Part shown: in pieces, positions 35,207-44,500 of the stretch | Layout of the letters: each line of letters begins with the position of its first letter | How positions within the stretch are numbered: position 1 is the stretch's first letter | Assembly (NCBI RefSeq): GCF_039909015.1 | Contig: NZ_CP150919.1 | Coordinates: forward strand, 2,270,501-2,334,500 | Length of the DNA stretch: 64,000 nucleotides | Source: Pseudomonas grandcourensis | GTDB lineage: Bacteria; Pseudomonadota; Gammaproteobacteria; Pseudomonadales; Pseudomonadaceae | Reading direction: 5' to 3' | Notes under the pieces: model-generated | The model's database searches: none | Told to the model about the DNA's origin: nothing | The model's input: the letters and a program-made list of their open reading frames with translations, nothing else | Program-made: the position numbers and the translations under genes

Positions 35207-36928
35207 ATGCGATTTTTCCTAGATCCCCAGCGAGATATCGATGCAGCGTTGCTACGTTATCGCCGGCTGTTTGGCGTGTTGGCACTGTTCAGTGGGGTGA
35301 TCAACCTGCTGATGCTGGTCCCGTCCATCTACATGATGCAGGTTTTCGACCGCGTCCTGACCAGTCGCAATGAAACCACGCTGTTGATGCTGAGCCTGAT
35401 CTTGCTCGGGTTCTTTGCCCTTGGCTGTGTGCTGGAGTGGGTGCGCGGCCAGGTGATGATCAAGATGAGCGCCGGCCTGGACACTCAGTTGGGCGAGCGG
35501 GTATTCGATGCGGCGTTCGAGCGTAGCCTGAAGGAGCACAGCTCCAACCCGGCGCAGGTGCTGAGCGATTTGAACAGCATCCGGCAGTTCGTCACCGGTC
35601 CGGCACTGATTGCCATCTTCGATGCGCCGTGGCTGCCGATCTATGTCATCGCGACGTTCCTGTTCCATCCCTGGCTTGGGAGTTTCACTGTCATCGGTTC
35701 GCTGATCCTTGCCGGGCTGGGAGTCTGGAACGAGCTGACCACCCGCAAAAGCATGAGCGAAGCCAACCGTTTGTCCGTGGCGTCTTCCAGCTACGTGAAC
35801 AGTACCTTGCAGAACGCCGAGGTGATTCAGGCGATGGGCATGCTCGCGCCCTTGCGCCAGCGCTGGTACAACGTGCAGCAGCGGGTCATTACCGAGCAGG
35901 GCGAGGCCAGTGACCGCAGTTCGCGGATCGCTGCGCTGTCACGTTTTGTGCGCATGACCTGGCAATCGCTGGCCCTTGGCCTGGGCGCCATCCTGGTGAT
36001 CGAGAACCAGATTTCCGCCGGGGTGATGATCGCCGTGTCGGTATTGCTGGGACGGGCCATGGCGCCGGCCGAAGCGCTGATCGGTTCGTGGAAGCAGATG
36101 GGTAACGCCAAGAGCAGCTACGAACGCTTGAACCGCCTGCTCGGCGAATTTCCCAAAACCGCGCCAGGCATGCCCCTGCCAGCGCCGACCGGGGCCCTGA
36201 GCATCGACCGCCTGGTGATCATCCCGCCGGGCATGCACAAGCCTGCGGTCAATGGCGTGACCATCAGCCTGGCCAAGGGCGAAGTACTGGCGATCATCGG
36301 TCCGAGCGCGTCGGGCAAGTCTTCCCTGGCGCGCGCCATGGTCGGCATCTGGACCGCCAGGCAGGGCTCGGTACGCCTGGACAGCGCCGAGGTCGGCCAG
36401 TGGTCGCGTGCAGACCTCGGCCCGCACTTGGGGTACCTGCCCCAGGACATCGAGCTGTTCGATGGCAGCATCGCCGAAAACATCGCGCGCTTCGGCGAGG
36501 TGGACGCAGGCAAGGTCATCGCAGCGGCGCAACTGGCTGGTATCAACGAGATGATCCTGCACTTTCCCAAAGGCTATGACACCTTGCTCGGGACTGGCGG
36601 GCTGGGGTTGTCCGGCGGCCAGAAGCAACGTATCGGCCTGGCCCGTGCGTTGTATGGCCAGCCGGCGCTGGTGGTGCTCGACGAGCCCAACTCCAACCTC
36701 GACGATGCCGGTGAAGCGGCGCTGGTACAGGCCGTGCGCAAGCTCAAGGCAGAAGGCTGCACCGTGGTGCTGGTCACCCACAGGCCGAGCATTCTCGGCG
36801 CGGTCGACAAGCTGTTGTTCCTCAAGGACGGCGTACAAACCCTGTTCGGCCCGCGTGACCAGGTGCTCAAGACCCTGGTGCCAGCGACGCCGGCAAAAGC
36901 CGTCGAACTCCGTAATCAAGAAGCCTGA
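35207..36928 (+). CDS. Type I secretion permease/ATPase (PrtD/HasD type)
   Basis: 573-aa inner-membrane ABC exporter, first gene of a complete type I secretion operon. Membrane domain: about residues 15-290, helices at LFGVLALFSGVINLLMLVP and LLMLSLILLGFFALGCVLEW plus the NPAQVLSDLNSIRQFVTGP motif. ATPase domain: about 320-570, with Walker A GPSASGKSS, signature LSGGQKQRIGLARAL, Walker B LVVLDEPNSNLDD and switch His VTHRPS. There is no N-terminal C39 peptidase domain, so the substrate is not cleaved at a double-glycine leader. The start is ATG 35207 (MRFFLDPQRD aligns with family starts); a 21-codon upstream extension looks non-coding. Likely cargo: the octad-repeat protein at 41572, which the operon faces across the glycosyltransferase gene. 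Confidence 0.94.
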   Translation: MRFFLDPQRDIDAALLRYRRLFGVLALFSGVINLLMLVPSIYMMQVFDRVLTSRNETTLLMLSLILLGFFALGCVLEWVRGQVMIKMSAGLDTQLGERVFDAAFERSLKEHSSNPAQVLSDLNSIRQFVTGPALIAIFDAPWLPIYVIATFLFHPWLGSFTVIGSLILAGLGVWNELTTRKSMSEANRLSVASSSYVNSTLQNAEVIQAMGMLAPLRQRWYNVQQRVITEQGEASDRSSRIAALSRFVRMTWQSLALGLGAILVIENQISAGVMIAVSVLLGRAMAPAEALIGSWKQMGNAKSSYERLNRLLGEFPKTAPGMPLPAPTGALSIDRLVIIPPGMHKPAVNGVTISLAKGEVLAIIGPSASGKSSLARAMVGIWTARQGSVRLDSAEVGQWSRADLGPHLGYLPQDIELFDGSIAENIARFGEVDAGKVIAAAQLAGINEMILHFPKGYDTLLGTGGLGLSGGQKQRIGLARALYGQPALVVLDEPNSNLDDAGEAALVQAVRKLKAEGCTVVLVTHRPSILGAVDKLLFLKDGVQTLFGPRDQVLKTLVPATPAKAVELRNQEA

Positions 36929-36935
36929 GGCGTCA

Positions 36936-38270
36936 ATGCAAGCCAGTTCGACCGACATTTCGACCCCCGAGAACAAGCCCGATGCGGATGCCGCGGGCAT
37001 TGCCAGGATCGGTATGTGGTTTTTGCTCCTGGGCCTCGGCGGGTTCCTGCTCTGGGCCTGCCTGGCGCCGCTTGACCGCGGCGTGGTCGGTAGCGGCACA
37101 GTGGTGGTTTCCGGCGAGCGCAAGACCGTGCAGTCGCGCACCGGCGGCACGATCGACAACATCCTGGTACGTGAAGGCGACCGGGTGCAGCAGGGGCAGG
37201 TGGTGATGCAACTCAACACCGTCCAGGCCAAGTCGCAACTTGATGTCGCCCTGGGCCAGTGGCTCGGCGCCCGCGCCGTCGAGGATCGGCTGATGGCCGA
37301 ACGCCTGAACCGCGACACTGTGCAGTGGTCCGCAGCATTGCTGGCCCGCGCCGGCGACCCGCGCGCCGTCGCGGCGATGGAGCTGCAAGGCTATCTGTTC
37401 GCCACCCGCCGTGCCGAACTGGCCAGCCGCATGCAAATCAGCCAGCACGAAATAGCCTCGCTCAAAGAACAGCTCCAGGGCTTCGAAGAGATCAAGCGCA
37501 ACCACGCCGTACAGCTGCAATTCCAGCAGCAGGCGCTCACGGGGCTGCGGGAACTGGCCCGTGAAGGTTATCTGCCACGCAACCGGCTGTTCGAAGCGGA
37601 AAGCAGTGCGGCGCAGTTGGGCGCCCAATTGGCTTCGAGCATTTCCGATATCGGCCGCACGCGCCAGGCGATCAATGAAAGCGAGCTCAAGGCGCTGCAA
37701 CAGGGGCAGGTCTTTCGCAGCGACGCAGAGTCGCAATTGACCCAGGTCGTGGCGCAGACATCGAGCCTGATCGACCAGATCAAGTCATTGGAATTCGAAG
37801 TCAACAGCGCCGCAATCGTCGCGCCCGTCGCCGGCCAGGTGATGGGAATGACGGTGCACACCGTCGGCGGCGTCGCACCAGCGGGCCAGCGCCTGATGGA
37901 CATTGTCCCGCAAGGCTCCAGCTGGGTGGTCAAGGCGCAATTCCCGCCGATGATGGCCGACCGGCTCAAGCCTGAGCTGCCGGTCGATCTGCGTTTCGGT
38001 TCGTTGCAACGGGTCCACACCCCGGTGATCGTCGGCAAGGTGCTCACGGTGTCGGCCGACCAGTTGATCGACGAACACAGCGGTTCGCCCTACTTCTCGG
38101 TGGAGGTCTCGGTCAGCCCCGAGGCGATCATCCATCTGCGCGAGCTGGGCCTGGATGTCAAGCCAGGCATGCAGGCCGAAGTATTGGTCAAGACCGGCGA
38201 ACGCACCCTTGCCAACTACTTGATGCAGCCGGTGACCGAACGTATGGCTGGCGCTTTCAAGGAAGAATGA
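36936..38270 (+). CDS. Type I secretion periplasmic adaptor (HlyD/PrtE family)
   Basis: 444-aa membrane fusion protein linking the ABC exporter to the outer-membrane channel. One N-terminal helix (about 27-46, MWFLLLGLGGFLLWACLAPL), first half of the lipoyl domain (SGERKTVQSRTGGTIDNILV, VREGDRVQQGQVVM), a long coiled-coil hairpin (about 130-290), second lipoyl half (SAAIVAPVAGQVMGMTVHTV), then beta-barrel (LPVDLRFGSL) and the conserved PGMQAEVLVKTGERTLANYL end. The start is ATG 36936, 6 bases after GAGG and 7 bases after the exporter stop; a long in-frame extension into the exporter gene is spurious. Its stop overlaps the TolC gene start. Confidence 0.95.
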   Translation: MQASSTDISTPENKPDADAAGIARIGMWFLLLGLGGFLLWACLAPLDRGVVGSGTVVVSGERKTVQSRTGGTIDNILVREGDRVQQGQVVMQLNTVQAKSQLDVALGQWLGARAVEDRLMAERLNRDTVQWSAALLARAGDPRAVAAMELQGYLFATRRAELASRMQISQHEIASLKEQLQGFEEIKRNHAVQLQFQQQALTGLRELAREGYLPRNRLFEAESSAAQLGAQLASSISDIGRTRQAINESELKALQQGQVFRSDAESQLTQVVAQTSSLIDQIKSLEFEVNSAAIVAPVAGQVMGMTVHTVGGVAPAGQRLMDIVPQGSSWVVKAQFPPMMADRLKPELPVDLRFGSLQRVHTPVIVGKVLTVSADQLIDEHSGSPYFSVEVSVSPEAIIHLRELGLDVKPGMQAEVLVKTGERTLANYLMQPVTERMAGAFKEE

Positions 38271-39595
38271 CCGTGTCCGTACGTATCGCCTTGCTACTCT
38301 CCGTGTTCTGCTCGTGCCGACTGCTGGCGGCTGAAGCGCCGTTGTCACTGGTCGCCCTCTACGACGCCTCGCGACTCAACGATGCGACCTACCAGGTTGC
38401 CAACCATGACTATGAGGCATCGCGCCAGGAAGAGGCTATCGGCCGCAGCGGCTTGCTGCCTCAGGTCGCCATCAACTCACGCTACGGCCATGGCGGCCAG
38501 TTCGAACACCAGTCCTCGGCCAATAGCCAGAGCGATCAGTACGCTTCCGACAGCATAGCCCTGTCGGTTATCCAGCCGCTGTTCGACAAAGGCCGCTGGG
38601 CCTCCTACGAACAGGCCAAGGCGCGTGGGCAGTTGGGCGGAGTCCAGCACGAAGGCGCCGACCAGGAGCTGTTCGATCGCGTGGTTCAGGCCTATTTCGA
38701 TCTCGCCCAGGTGGAAAACGAACTCAAGCTGACGATCCAGCAGAAAGCCTCGGTCGAAGAATTGGCCAAGCAATCCCGACGCCTGTTCGAAGCCGGTGAA
38801 GGCAGCATCACCGACCTTGAAGAGGCGCAAGCCCGGCTCGATTCGATCCGCGCCCTGGAAATTCAGTTGCAGGCCCAGCAGCGAGCGGCCCTGCGCAAGC
38901 TGGCGGGCCGTGCCGGGATTGCCGTCAGCGAGATCCCGCAGATGCAGGAGCAGGCACCGGCCGCCGCCTTGCTTGCCCCCGAGCAGGACCTCGACTACTG
39001 GCTGATCAAGGCCGACCAGACCGCGTCTGCACTGGGCATCAGCCGTGCTTCGATCAAAGTGGCCGAAGCCAACCTCAAGCTGCAGAAGGCCGGGCACTAC
39101 CCGACCGTGGCGCTGAGCGGCCGGCTGGCACGGGTCGACCAGAGCGACCTCAACGAAACGTCCCAGCGCCAGTCGACATACTACTTGGGCGTCGTCATCG
39201 ATATCCCGCTGTACCAGGGCGGAGGGGTCAGCGCTTCTTCCGAAAAGGCCCGGGCTGCCCTGGAGAGCGCCCGGTCCGGCTATGAGGTCCAGCTCCAGCA
39301 AATGAACGAGGACCTCGAGCTCAACTACCTGGGGGTGGTGGCGGGCTTCGAGAAGATCAAGGCCCTGGTGACCGCCGTGCGCTCCAGCCAGACCGCCCTG
39401 AAATCCGCGGAAAAAGGCTATGAGGCCGGCGTGCGCTCGACGGTCGATATCCTCGACGCCCAACAGCGCCTGTTTTCCTCCAAGCGTGACCTGCTCGATA
39501 CCAAGCTGGCGATGCTGCAAAGCTATGTCAACCTGCACACCCACACCGGCCTGATGACCCGCAACGAGCTGGAAAAGGTCCAGGGGTTGTTCTGA
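38267..39595 (+). CDS. Type I secretion outer-membrane channel (TolC/PrtF family)
   Basis: 442-aa TolC-type protein. Signal peptide about 1-21 (VRIALLLSVFCSCRLLAAEA). Two tandem outer-membrane-efflux-protein repeats with long helices; typical blocks are LSVIQPLFDKGRWASYEQAK, VVQAYFDLAQVENEL, GEGSITDLEEAQARL, VAEANLKLQKAGHYPTVALS and GVRSTVDILDAQQRLFSSK. It overlaps the adaptor gene by four bases (ATGA), giving a tight three-gene operon. A 44-base perfect palindrome 5 bases after the stop ends the operon. Confidence 0.95.
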   Translation: MTVSVRIALLLSVFCSCRLLAAEAPLSLVALYDASRLNDATYQVANHDYEASRQEEAIGRSGLLPQVAINSRYGHGGQFEHQSSANSQSDQYASDSIALSVIQPLFDKGRWASYEQAKARGQLGGVQHEGADQELFDRVVQAYFDLAQVENELKLTIQQKASVEELAKQSRRLFEAGEGSITDLEEAQARLDSIRALEIQLQAQQRAALRKLAGRAGIAVSEIPQMQEQAPAAALLAPEQDLDYWLIKADQTASALGISRASIKVAEANLKLQKAGHYPTVALSGRLARVDQSDLNETSQRQSTYYLGVVIDIPLYQGGGVSASSEKARAALESARSGYEVQLQQMNEDLELNYLGVVAGFEKIKALVTAVRSSQTALKSAEKGYEAGVRSTVDILDAQQRLFSSKRDLLDTKLAMLQSYVNLHTHTGLMTRNELEKVQGLF

Positions 39596-39600
39596 CAAGC

Positions 39601-39644
39601 TGTTTCTCTGTAGGCGCGAGCACGCTCGCGCCTACAGAGAAACA
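39601..39644. terminator. Perfect 44-base palindrome between converging genes (REP-type)
   Basis: Two exact 21-base arms (TGTTTCTCTGTAGGCGCGAG, then C) around AC. It lies between the TolC stop (39595) and the glycosyltransferase stop (39654) and can terminate both transcripts. Confidence 0.85.
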
Positions 39645-39653
39645 GCATTACGG

Positions 39654-41489
39654 TTAGACCCGGCCAGGCGCCACACTGCTGATCGCGTCCTCGAAATCCC
39701 TGACGAAGCGTGGCGTGTCGAACAGCGCCGAGTGCTCGCGGCCCTGGTGCAGACGCTCACGCAAGCCGGGCAACAGATCCGCCTGGGTCGCCAGTTCGAC
39801 GGCACGCTCTTCGTACTCGGCCAGCGTGGTGGTGATCAACTCCGGCAGGTCCAGCGCAGTCAGCAGGCTGCCGGCCATGCGCGAGGCAAAAGTGCGTCCC
39901 GAGCGGGTCAGCACCGGCAGGCCCATCCACAGGGCATCGTTGGCCGTGGTCCCGGCGTTGAACGGATACGCGTCGAGGAACAGATCCGCGGCACTGTAGC
40001 GGGCCAGGTATTGCGCCGGTGCGACCCGCGGGGCGAACAGCAGGCGTGCCGGGTTCACGCCATGTGCCTGGGCCCTGGCGCAGAGTTTTTCCTGGGCCCA
40101 GGGGTTGTCGGCCAGCAGCCACAACACACTGTCGGGGGCGCGCTGCAGGATACGCATCCAGCAGTCGAACACTTCCTCGTTGAACTTGTAGTTGTTGTTG
40201 AACGAGCAAAACACGAAACGGTCTTGCGGCAAGCCGCACTCGGCGCGGGTCGGCAACGCGGCAACGGGGCGCTGGCGGTCGCTGCATTGGTAGATCTGCG
40301 CCAGGTACAGCGGTGTTTCGCTGTAGTACGCCTTCTCGCTGTCGGGGATCAGGTAGCGATCGGCGATCACATAATCGATGCCCGGCAGCCCGGTCGACCC
40401 GGGAAAGCCCAGGTAGGTCATCTGCACTGCAGCCGGGCGGTAAGCCGGAATGTCCGGACGGGCTCCGGACGTCAGCCCATGCAGGTCGATGAGGATGTCG
40501 ATCTCATGGTCGCGGATGCATTGCGCGGCAGCGGCATCATCCATGGCGTCGATGCGCACGAAGTGATCCATTGCCTGCCTGACCCGCTCGCGCAGGGGCG
40601 AGCCGTCTTCGCGGCTCCAGCAAAAACCGTACACCTCAAAGCGCTGCCGATCGATCAGTTCGAACAGCTCCACCGTCAGCAACGACACCGCATGCAGGCA
40701 GAAGTCCGAAGACAGGAAGCCGATGCGCAACTTCTGGTGGCCATAGCCCTGGGCCGGAGCCAGGGCGGGGACCCGGACATTGACCCGCTCCTTGACGAAG
40801 TGCACCGCGGCGGCCAGTTGCAGGCCGGGGTCATCGCTGCCGGCGAGCAGTGCCAAGGGTGAGGATGCCTTGAGCAGGTCGCCACGGGTCAAGCCTGCCG
40901 GCGGCTCATAGACCGGCCAGACGCATTGTTTCTGACGCAAGTGCACCCAGTGCTGAATCACCTTGGGTTGATGCGGGTCGGCTTCCAGGCTGGTGCGCAG
41001 GATGGCTTCGGATTTCTGCAACTGCCGGGTTTCCTCGAACAGGCGGCCCAGATTGTTGCAGGTCATCAGGTACAGCTCGCGGCTTTGCGTGGCGTCGACC
41101 AGGCGGTCATCGAGCATCGACTGCCAGATGGCCAGGGCCTCCTGCGGTTTGTGCTGACGTTCCAGCAGCGTCCCCAGATTGAACCACGCCTGGGCGAATT
41201 CCGGGTTCTGGGCAATGGCGGCGCGATAGGCTGCCTCTGCGGCCTCGATCTGCCCCAGTTGCGACAGCGTGGTCCCCAGGTTGAACTGGATAATGTAATT
41301 GACCGACGAATGGCAGTGCTGCAGCCAGCGCTGGTAGAGCGCAGCGACATCGGTGATGCGCTGTGCGCCATTGAGCCGGTCTGCGGTTTCGAGCAACTTC
41401 ATCGGTTCCAGAGCGACGCCCTCGGCCAGCTGCAGGGCTGCGGCCAGCACGATATCGAGGTTCGGGCTCTCAAGATTCTGTCTAGGCAT
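39654..41489 (-). CDS. OGT/SPINDLY-type protein O-glycosyltransferase with TPRs
   Basis: 611-aa cytoplasmic protein. N-terminal TPRs (about 60-200: IQFNLGTTLSQLGQIEAAEA, AWFNLGTLLERQHKPQEALA). The C-terminal half is the glycosyltransferase-41 domain: KLRIGFLSSDFCLHAVSLL (the His matches the catalytic-region His of human OGT), DILIDLHGLTSGARPDI, YLGFPGSTGLPGIDYVIADR, SFNNNYKFNEEVFDCW (Lys that binds the UDP group) and LDAYPFNAGTTANDALWMG. The human HTT motif is GTT here, as in many bacterial members. Such enzymes put GlcNAc or Glc on Ser/Thr or Asn of proteins. It sits just downstream, on the same strand, of a protein with some 470 threonines in octad repeats, the obvious candidate target. The start is ATG 41489; a TTG at 41555 is rejected because the extension runs through the terminator hairpin of the upstream gene. 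Confidence 0.88.
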   Translation of the reverse strand: MPRQNLESPNLDIVLAAALQLAEGVALEPMKLLETADRLNGAQRITDVAALYQRWLQHCHSSVNYIIQFNLGTTLSQLGQIEAAEAAYRAAIAQNPEFAQAWFNLGTLLERQHKPQEALAIWQSMLDDRLVDATQSRELYLMTCNNLGRLFEETRQLQKSEAILRTSLEADPHQPKVIQHWVHLRQKQCVWPVYEPPAGLTRGDLLKASSPLALLAGSDDPGLQLAAAVHFVKERVNVRVPALAPAQGYGHQKLRIGFLSSDFCLHAVSLLTVELFELIDRQRFEVYGFCWSREDGSPLRERVRQAMDHFVRIDAMDDAAAAQCIRDHEIDILIDLHGLTSGARPDIPAYRPAAVQMTYLGFPGSTGLPGIDYVIADRYLIPDSEKAYYSETPLYLAQIYQCSDRQRPVAALPTRAECGLPQDRFVFCSFNNNYKFNEEVFDCWMRILQRAPDSVLWLLADNPWAQEKLCARAQAHGVNPARLLFAPRVAPAQYLARYSAADLFLDAYPFNAGTTANDALWMGLPVLTRSGRTFASRMAGSLLTALDLPELITTTLAEYEERAVELATQADLLPGLRERLHQGREHSALFDTPRFVRDFEDAISSVAPGRV

Positions 41490-41511
41490 TTGCGCGACGA
41501 TCTCTTCCAAT

Positions 41512-41543
41512 AAAAAAATACCGAGCTCTTTCGAGCCCGGTAT
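41512..41543 (-). terminator. Rho-independent terminator after the octad-repeat gene
   Basis: On the minus strand: ATACCGGGCTC, GAAA loop, GAGCTCGGTAT (11 pairs with one G-U), then seven T. It lies 29 bases after the repeat-protein stop and 23 bases before the glycosyltransferase ATG, so read-through would be needed for co-transcription. Confidence 0.88.
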
Positions 41544-41571
41544 CGGATCAGTCAAGGTTTACCACTGAAAC

Positions 41572-44500
41572 TCAGTGAATCCAAGTCTGCACGTCGGTTG
41601 CGACCAACAGCTGGACGTCGCCGTCGTTGAACACGTTGTAGCTGGCGCCATCGACCGTGGTGGTCCCGGCCGCTTGCCACTCGCCACTGTTGCCAGTGAT
41701 GTTGACCGTGTCGTTGTGGTCACCGTCGATGATCATCTGCACCGGTGTCGCGGCACCGCTGGCCACATCCACCTGTCCAGCCTGGCCGAGCTTGGCGACT
41801 GTCTCGGCATCGACGGTCAGTACGCTGGCCTTGCCGCCATCGGTCGACAGATCGATGGCACCCAGGGAGTGGGCATCGAGTGTCGACGAATCCAGCTTGG
41901 TCAGGTCCAGGGACTGATTGCCATTGGCGTCGGTGCGGAACCAGACGTCCGCGATCGTATGGCTCTGGCCATCGCTGGTTTCGTAGCTGCTGTTCAGACC
42001 GATCAGGTTGCCATGGTTGAGCTCGGCGGTCTTGGCCACATCCAGATTGAACTGGGTGATGCCCAGCTCCTTGAGGGTGTGCATCTCGCCCTTTTCACTG
42101 ACGCCATCGTTGTTGGCATCGACCCAGACTTGCAGCGCCGCGAACAGCTGGTCCGCCGAGTTGAGTGCGCCGTCATGGTTGCTGTCCAGGCTGACGAGTG
42201 CCTCGAAGCCGTCCTTGGCCAACGAACCGTCCGGCAGACGGAACGAGGAACCGAACAGCTCGGAGCCATCGTTGACCTGGCCATCGCCGTTGAGGTCGAG
42301 CGCCAGCAGGCCGTCACCGCCAGCGGTCCAGCCAGTGGCTTCCTTGTGGCCGTCGGCATTGAGGTCGAACTTGACGCCGTTGCTCAGGTGGGTGGTCTGC
42401 ACGCCATCGCCGTTGAGGTCCAGGACCAGCGGTGTGGACAGGGCCAGCGCGTCGATCTGGGTGGCGGTCATCGCCTGCAGTTGCGCAGTGGTGAACGAAT
42501 CAACCTGGGTCATCGACAGGTGCGACAGTTGCGCCGTGGTCAGCACTGCGGCTTGCGCCGTGGTGAGGGCCGCGACTTGTGCCGTGGTCAATGCCGCCAT
42601 GTCGGTGGTTTCGATCGCCACGATCTGCGCGGTGGTCAGGGCCGCTACATCGGCGGTTTCCAGGGCGCTGATCTGGGTCGGCTTGAAGGCCGCGATCTGC
42701 GCCGTGGTCAGGGCCGCCACCTGGGCAGTGGTCAACGCTACCAGTTGGGCAGAAGTCAGCGCGCCGATATCGGCGGTTTCCATGGCCGCCACTTGCGTGG
42801 TGGTCAGGGCTGCGATCTGGGTCACCTTCAGCGCCGCCACTTGGGCGGTGGTCAGGGCAACTACCTGGGCGGTGGTCAGGGCAGCAGTCTGCGCAGTGGT
42901 CAGGCTTGCAGTGTCGGTCACTGTCAGCGCGGCGATGTCTGCCGTTTCAAAGGCCGCCACTTGCGTGGTGGTCAATGCCGCCGTTTGGGCGGTGGTCAAG
43001 GCCGCCACCTGAGCGGTGGTCAGGGCCACGACCTGGGCGGTGGTCAGCGCCGCGACATCGGCGGTTTCCATGGCGCTGATCTGGGTCGGTTTCAGTGCAG
43101 CCACTTGTGCCGTGGTCAGTGCCGCGACCTGGGCGGTGGTCAAGGCTACCAGTTGAGTGGCAGTCAGGACGCCGACATCGGCAGTTTCCATGGCCGCCAC
43201 TTGCGTGGTGGTCAGGGCGGCCACCTGGGCGGCGGTCAGTGCCGTCACTTGGGCGGTGCTCAGCGCCACGACCTGGGCGGTGGTCAGGGCGGCCACATCG
43301 GCGGTTTCCATGGCACTGATCTGGGTCGGCTTCAGGGCCGCCACCTGGGCGGTGGTCAACGCTGCCACTTGGGCGGTGGTCAGGGCCACGACGCCGGCGG
43401 TTGTCAGCGCGGCAACATCGGCAGTTTCCATGGCCGCCACTTGCGTGGTGGTCAGTGCAGCCACTTGGGCCGGTTTCAGCGCGGCCACCTGGGCAGTGGT
43501 CAATGCCACCACCTGGGCGGTGGTCAGTGCAGCGGTCTGCGCGGTGGTCAGGGCCGCAACGCTGGTCGCTGGCAAGGCGGCGATGTCAGCGGTTTCGATG
43601 GCCGCCACTTGCGTGGTGGTCAAGGCAGCCACTTGCGCGGTGGTCAGTGCAGCCACCTGGGCGGTGGTCAGGGCCACCACCTGAGCCGTGGTCAAGGCGG
43701 CCACGTCGGCGGTTTCCAGGGCGCTGATCTGGGTCGCTTTCAGTGCCACCACTTGTGCCGTGGTCAGTGCCGCGACCTGGGCAGTGGTCAACGCTACCAG
43801 TTGGGCAGAAGTCAGCGCGCCGACATCGGCAGTTTCCATGGCCGCCACTTGCGTGGTGGTCAGGGCAGCCACCTGGGCCGGTTTCAGCGCGGCCACCTGG
43901 GCAGTGGTCAATGCCACGACCTGGGCGGTGGTGAGGGCAGCGGTCTGCGCGGTGGTCAGGGCCGCAACGCTGGCCGCAGGCAAGGCGGCGATGTCAGCGG
44001 TTTCCATGGCCGCCACTTGGGTGGTGGTCAAAGCAGCCACTTGCGCGGTAGTCAAAGCAGCCACCTGGGCGGTGGTCAGGGCCACGACCTGGGCGGTGGT
44101 CATCGCCGCAACATCGACAGTCTGCAGGGCGCTGATCTGGGTCGGTTTCAGCGCAGCCACCTGGGCGGTGGTCAGTGCCGCGACCTGGGCAGTGGTCAAG
44201 GCGACCACACCAGCGGTGGTCAACGCACCGATATCAGCGGTTTCGATGGCCGCCACTTGCGTAGTGGTCAAAGCAGCCACTTGCGCGGTGGTCAGGGCTG
44301 CCACCTGAGCGGTGGTCAACGCCACCACCTGAGCGGTAGTCAATGCCGCCACGTCAGCGGTTTCCATAGCCGCGATCTGAACCGGGGTCAGCGCCGCGAC
44401 CTGGGCGGTGGTCAGCGCCGCCACCTGGGCGGTGGTCAAGGCCACGACGCTGGCGGTGGTCAGCGCGGCGACATCGGCGGCCTGCATGGCAGCCACTTGC

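Noticed and set aside
36576..36935. N-terminal extension of the HlyD-type adaptor into the exporter gene
   Set aside because: Out-of-frame overlap with the exporter's ATPase domain; ATG 36936 has a good ribosome site.
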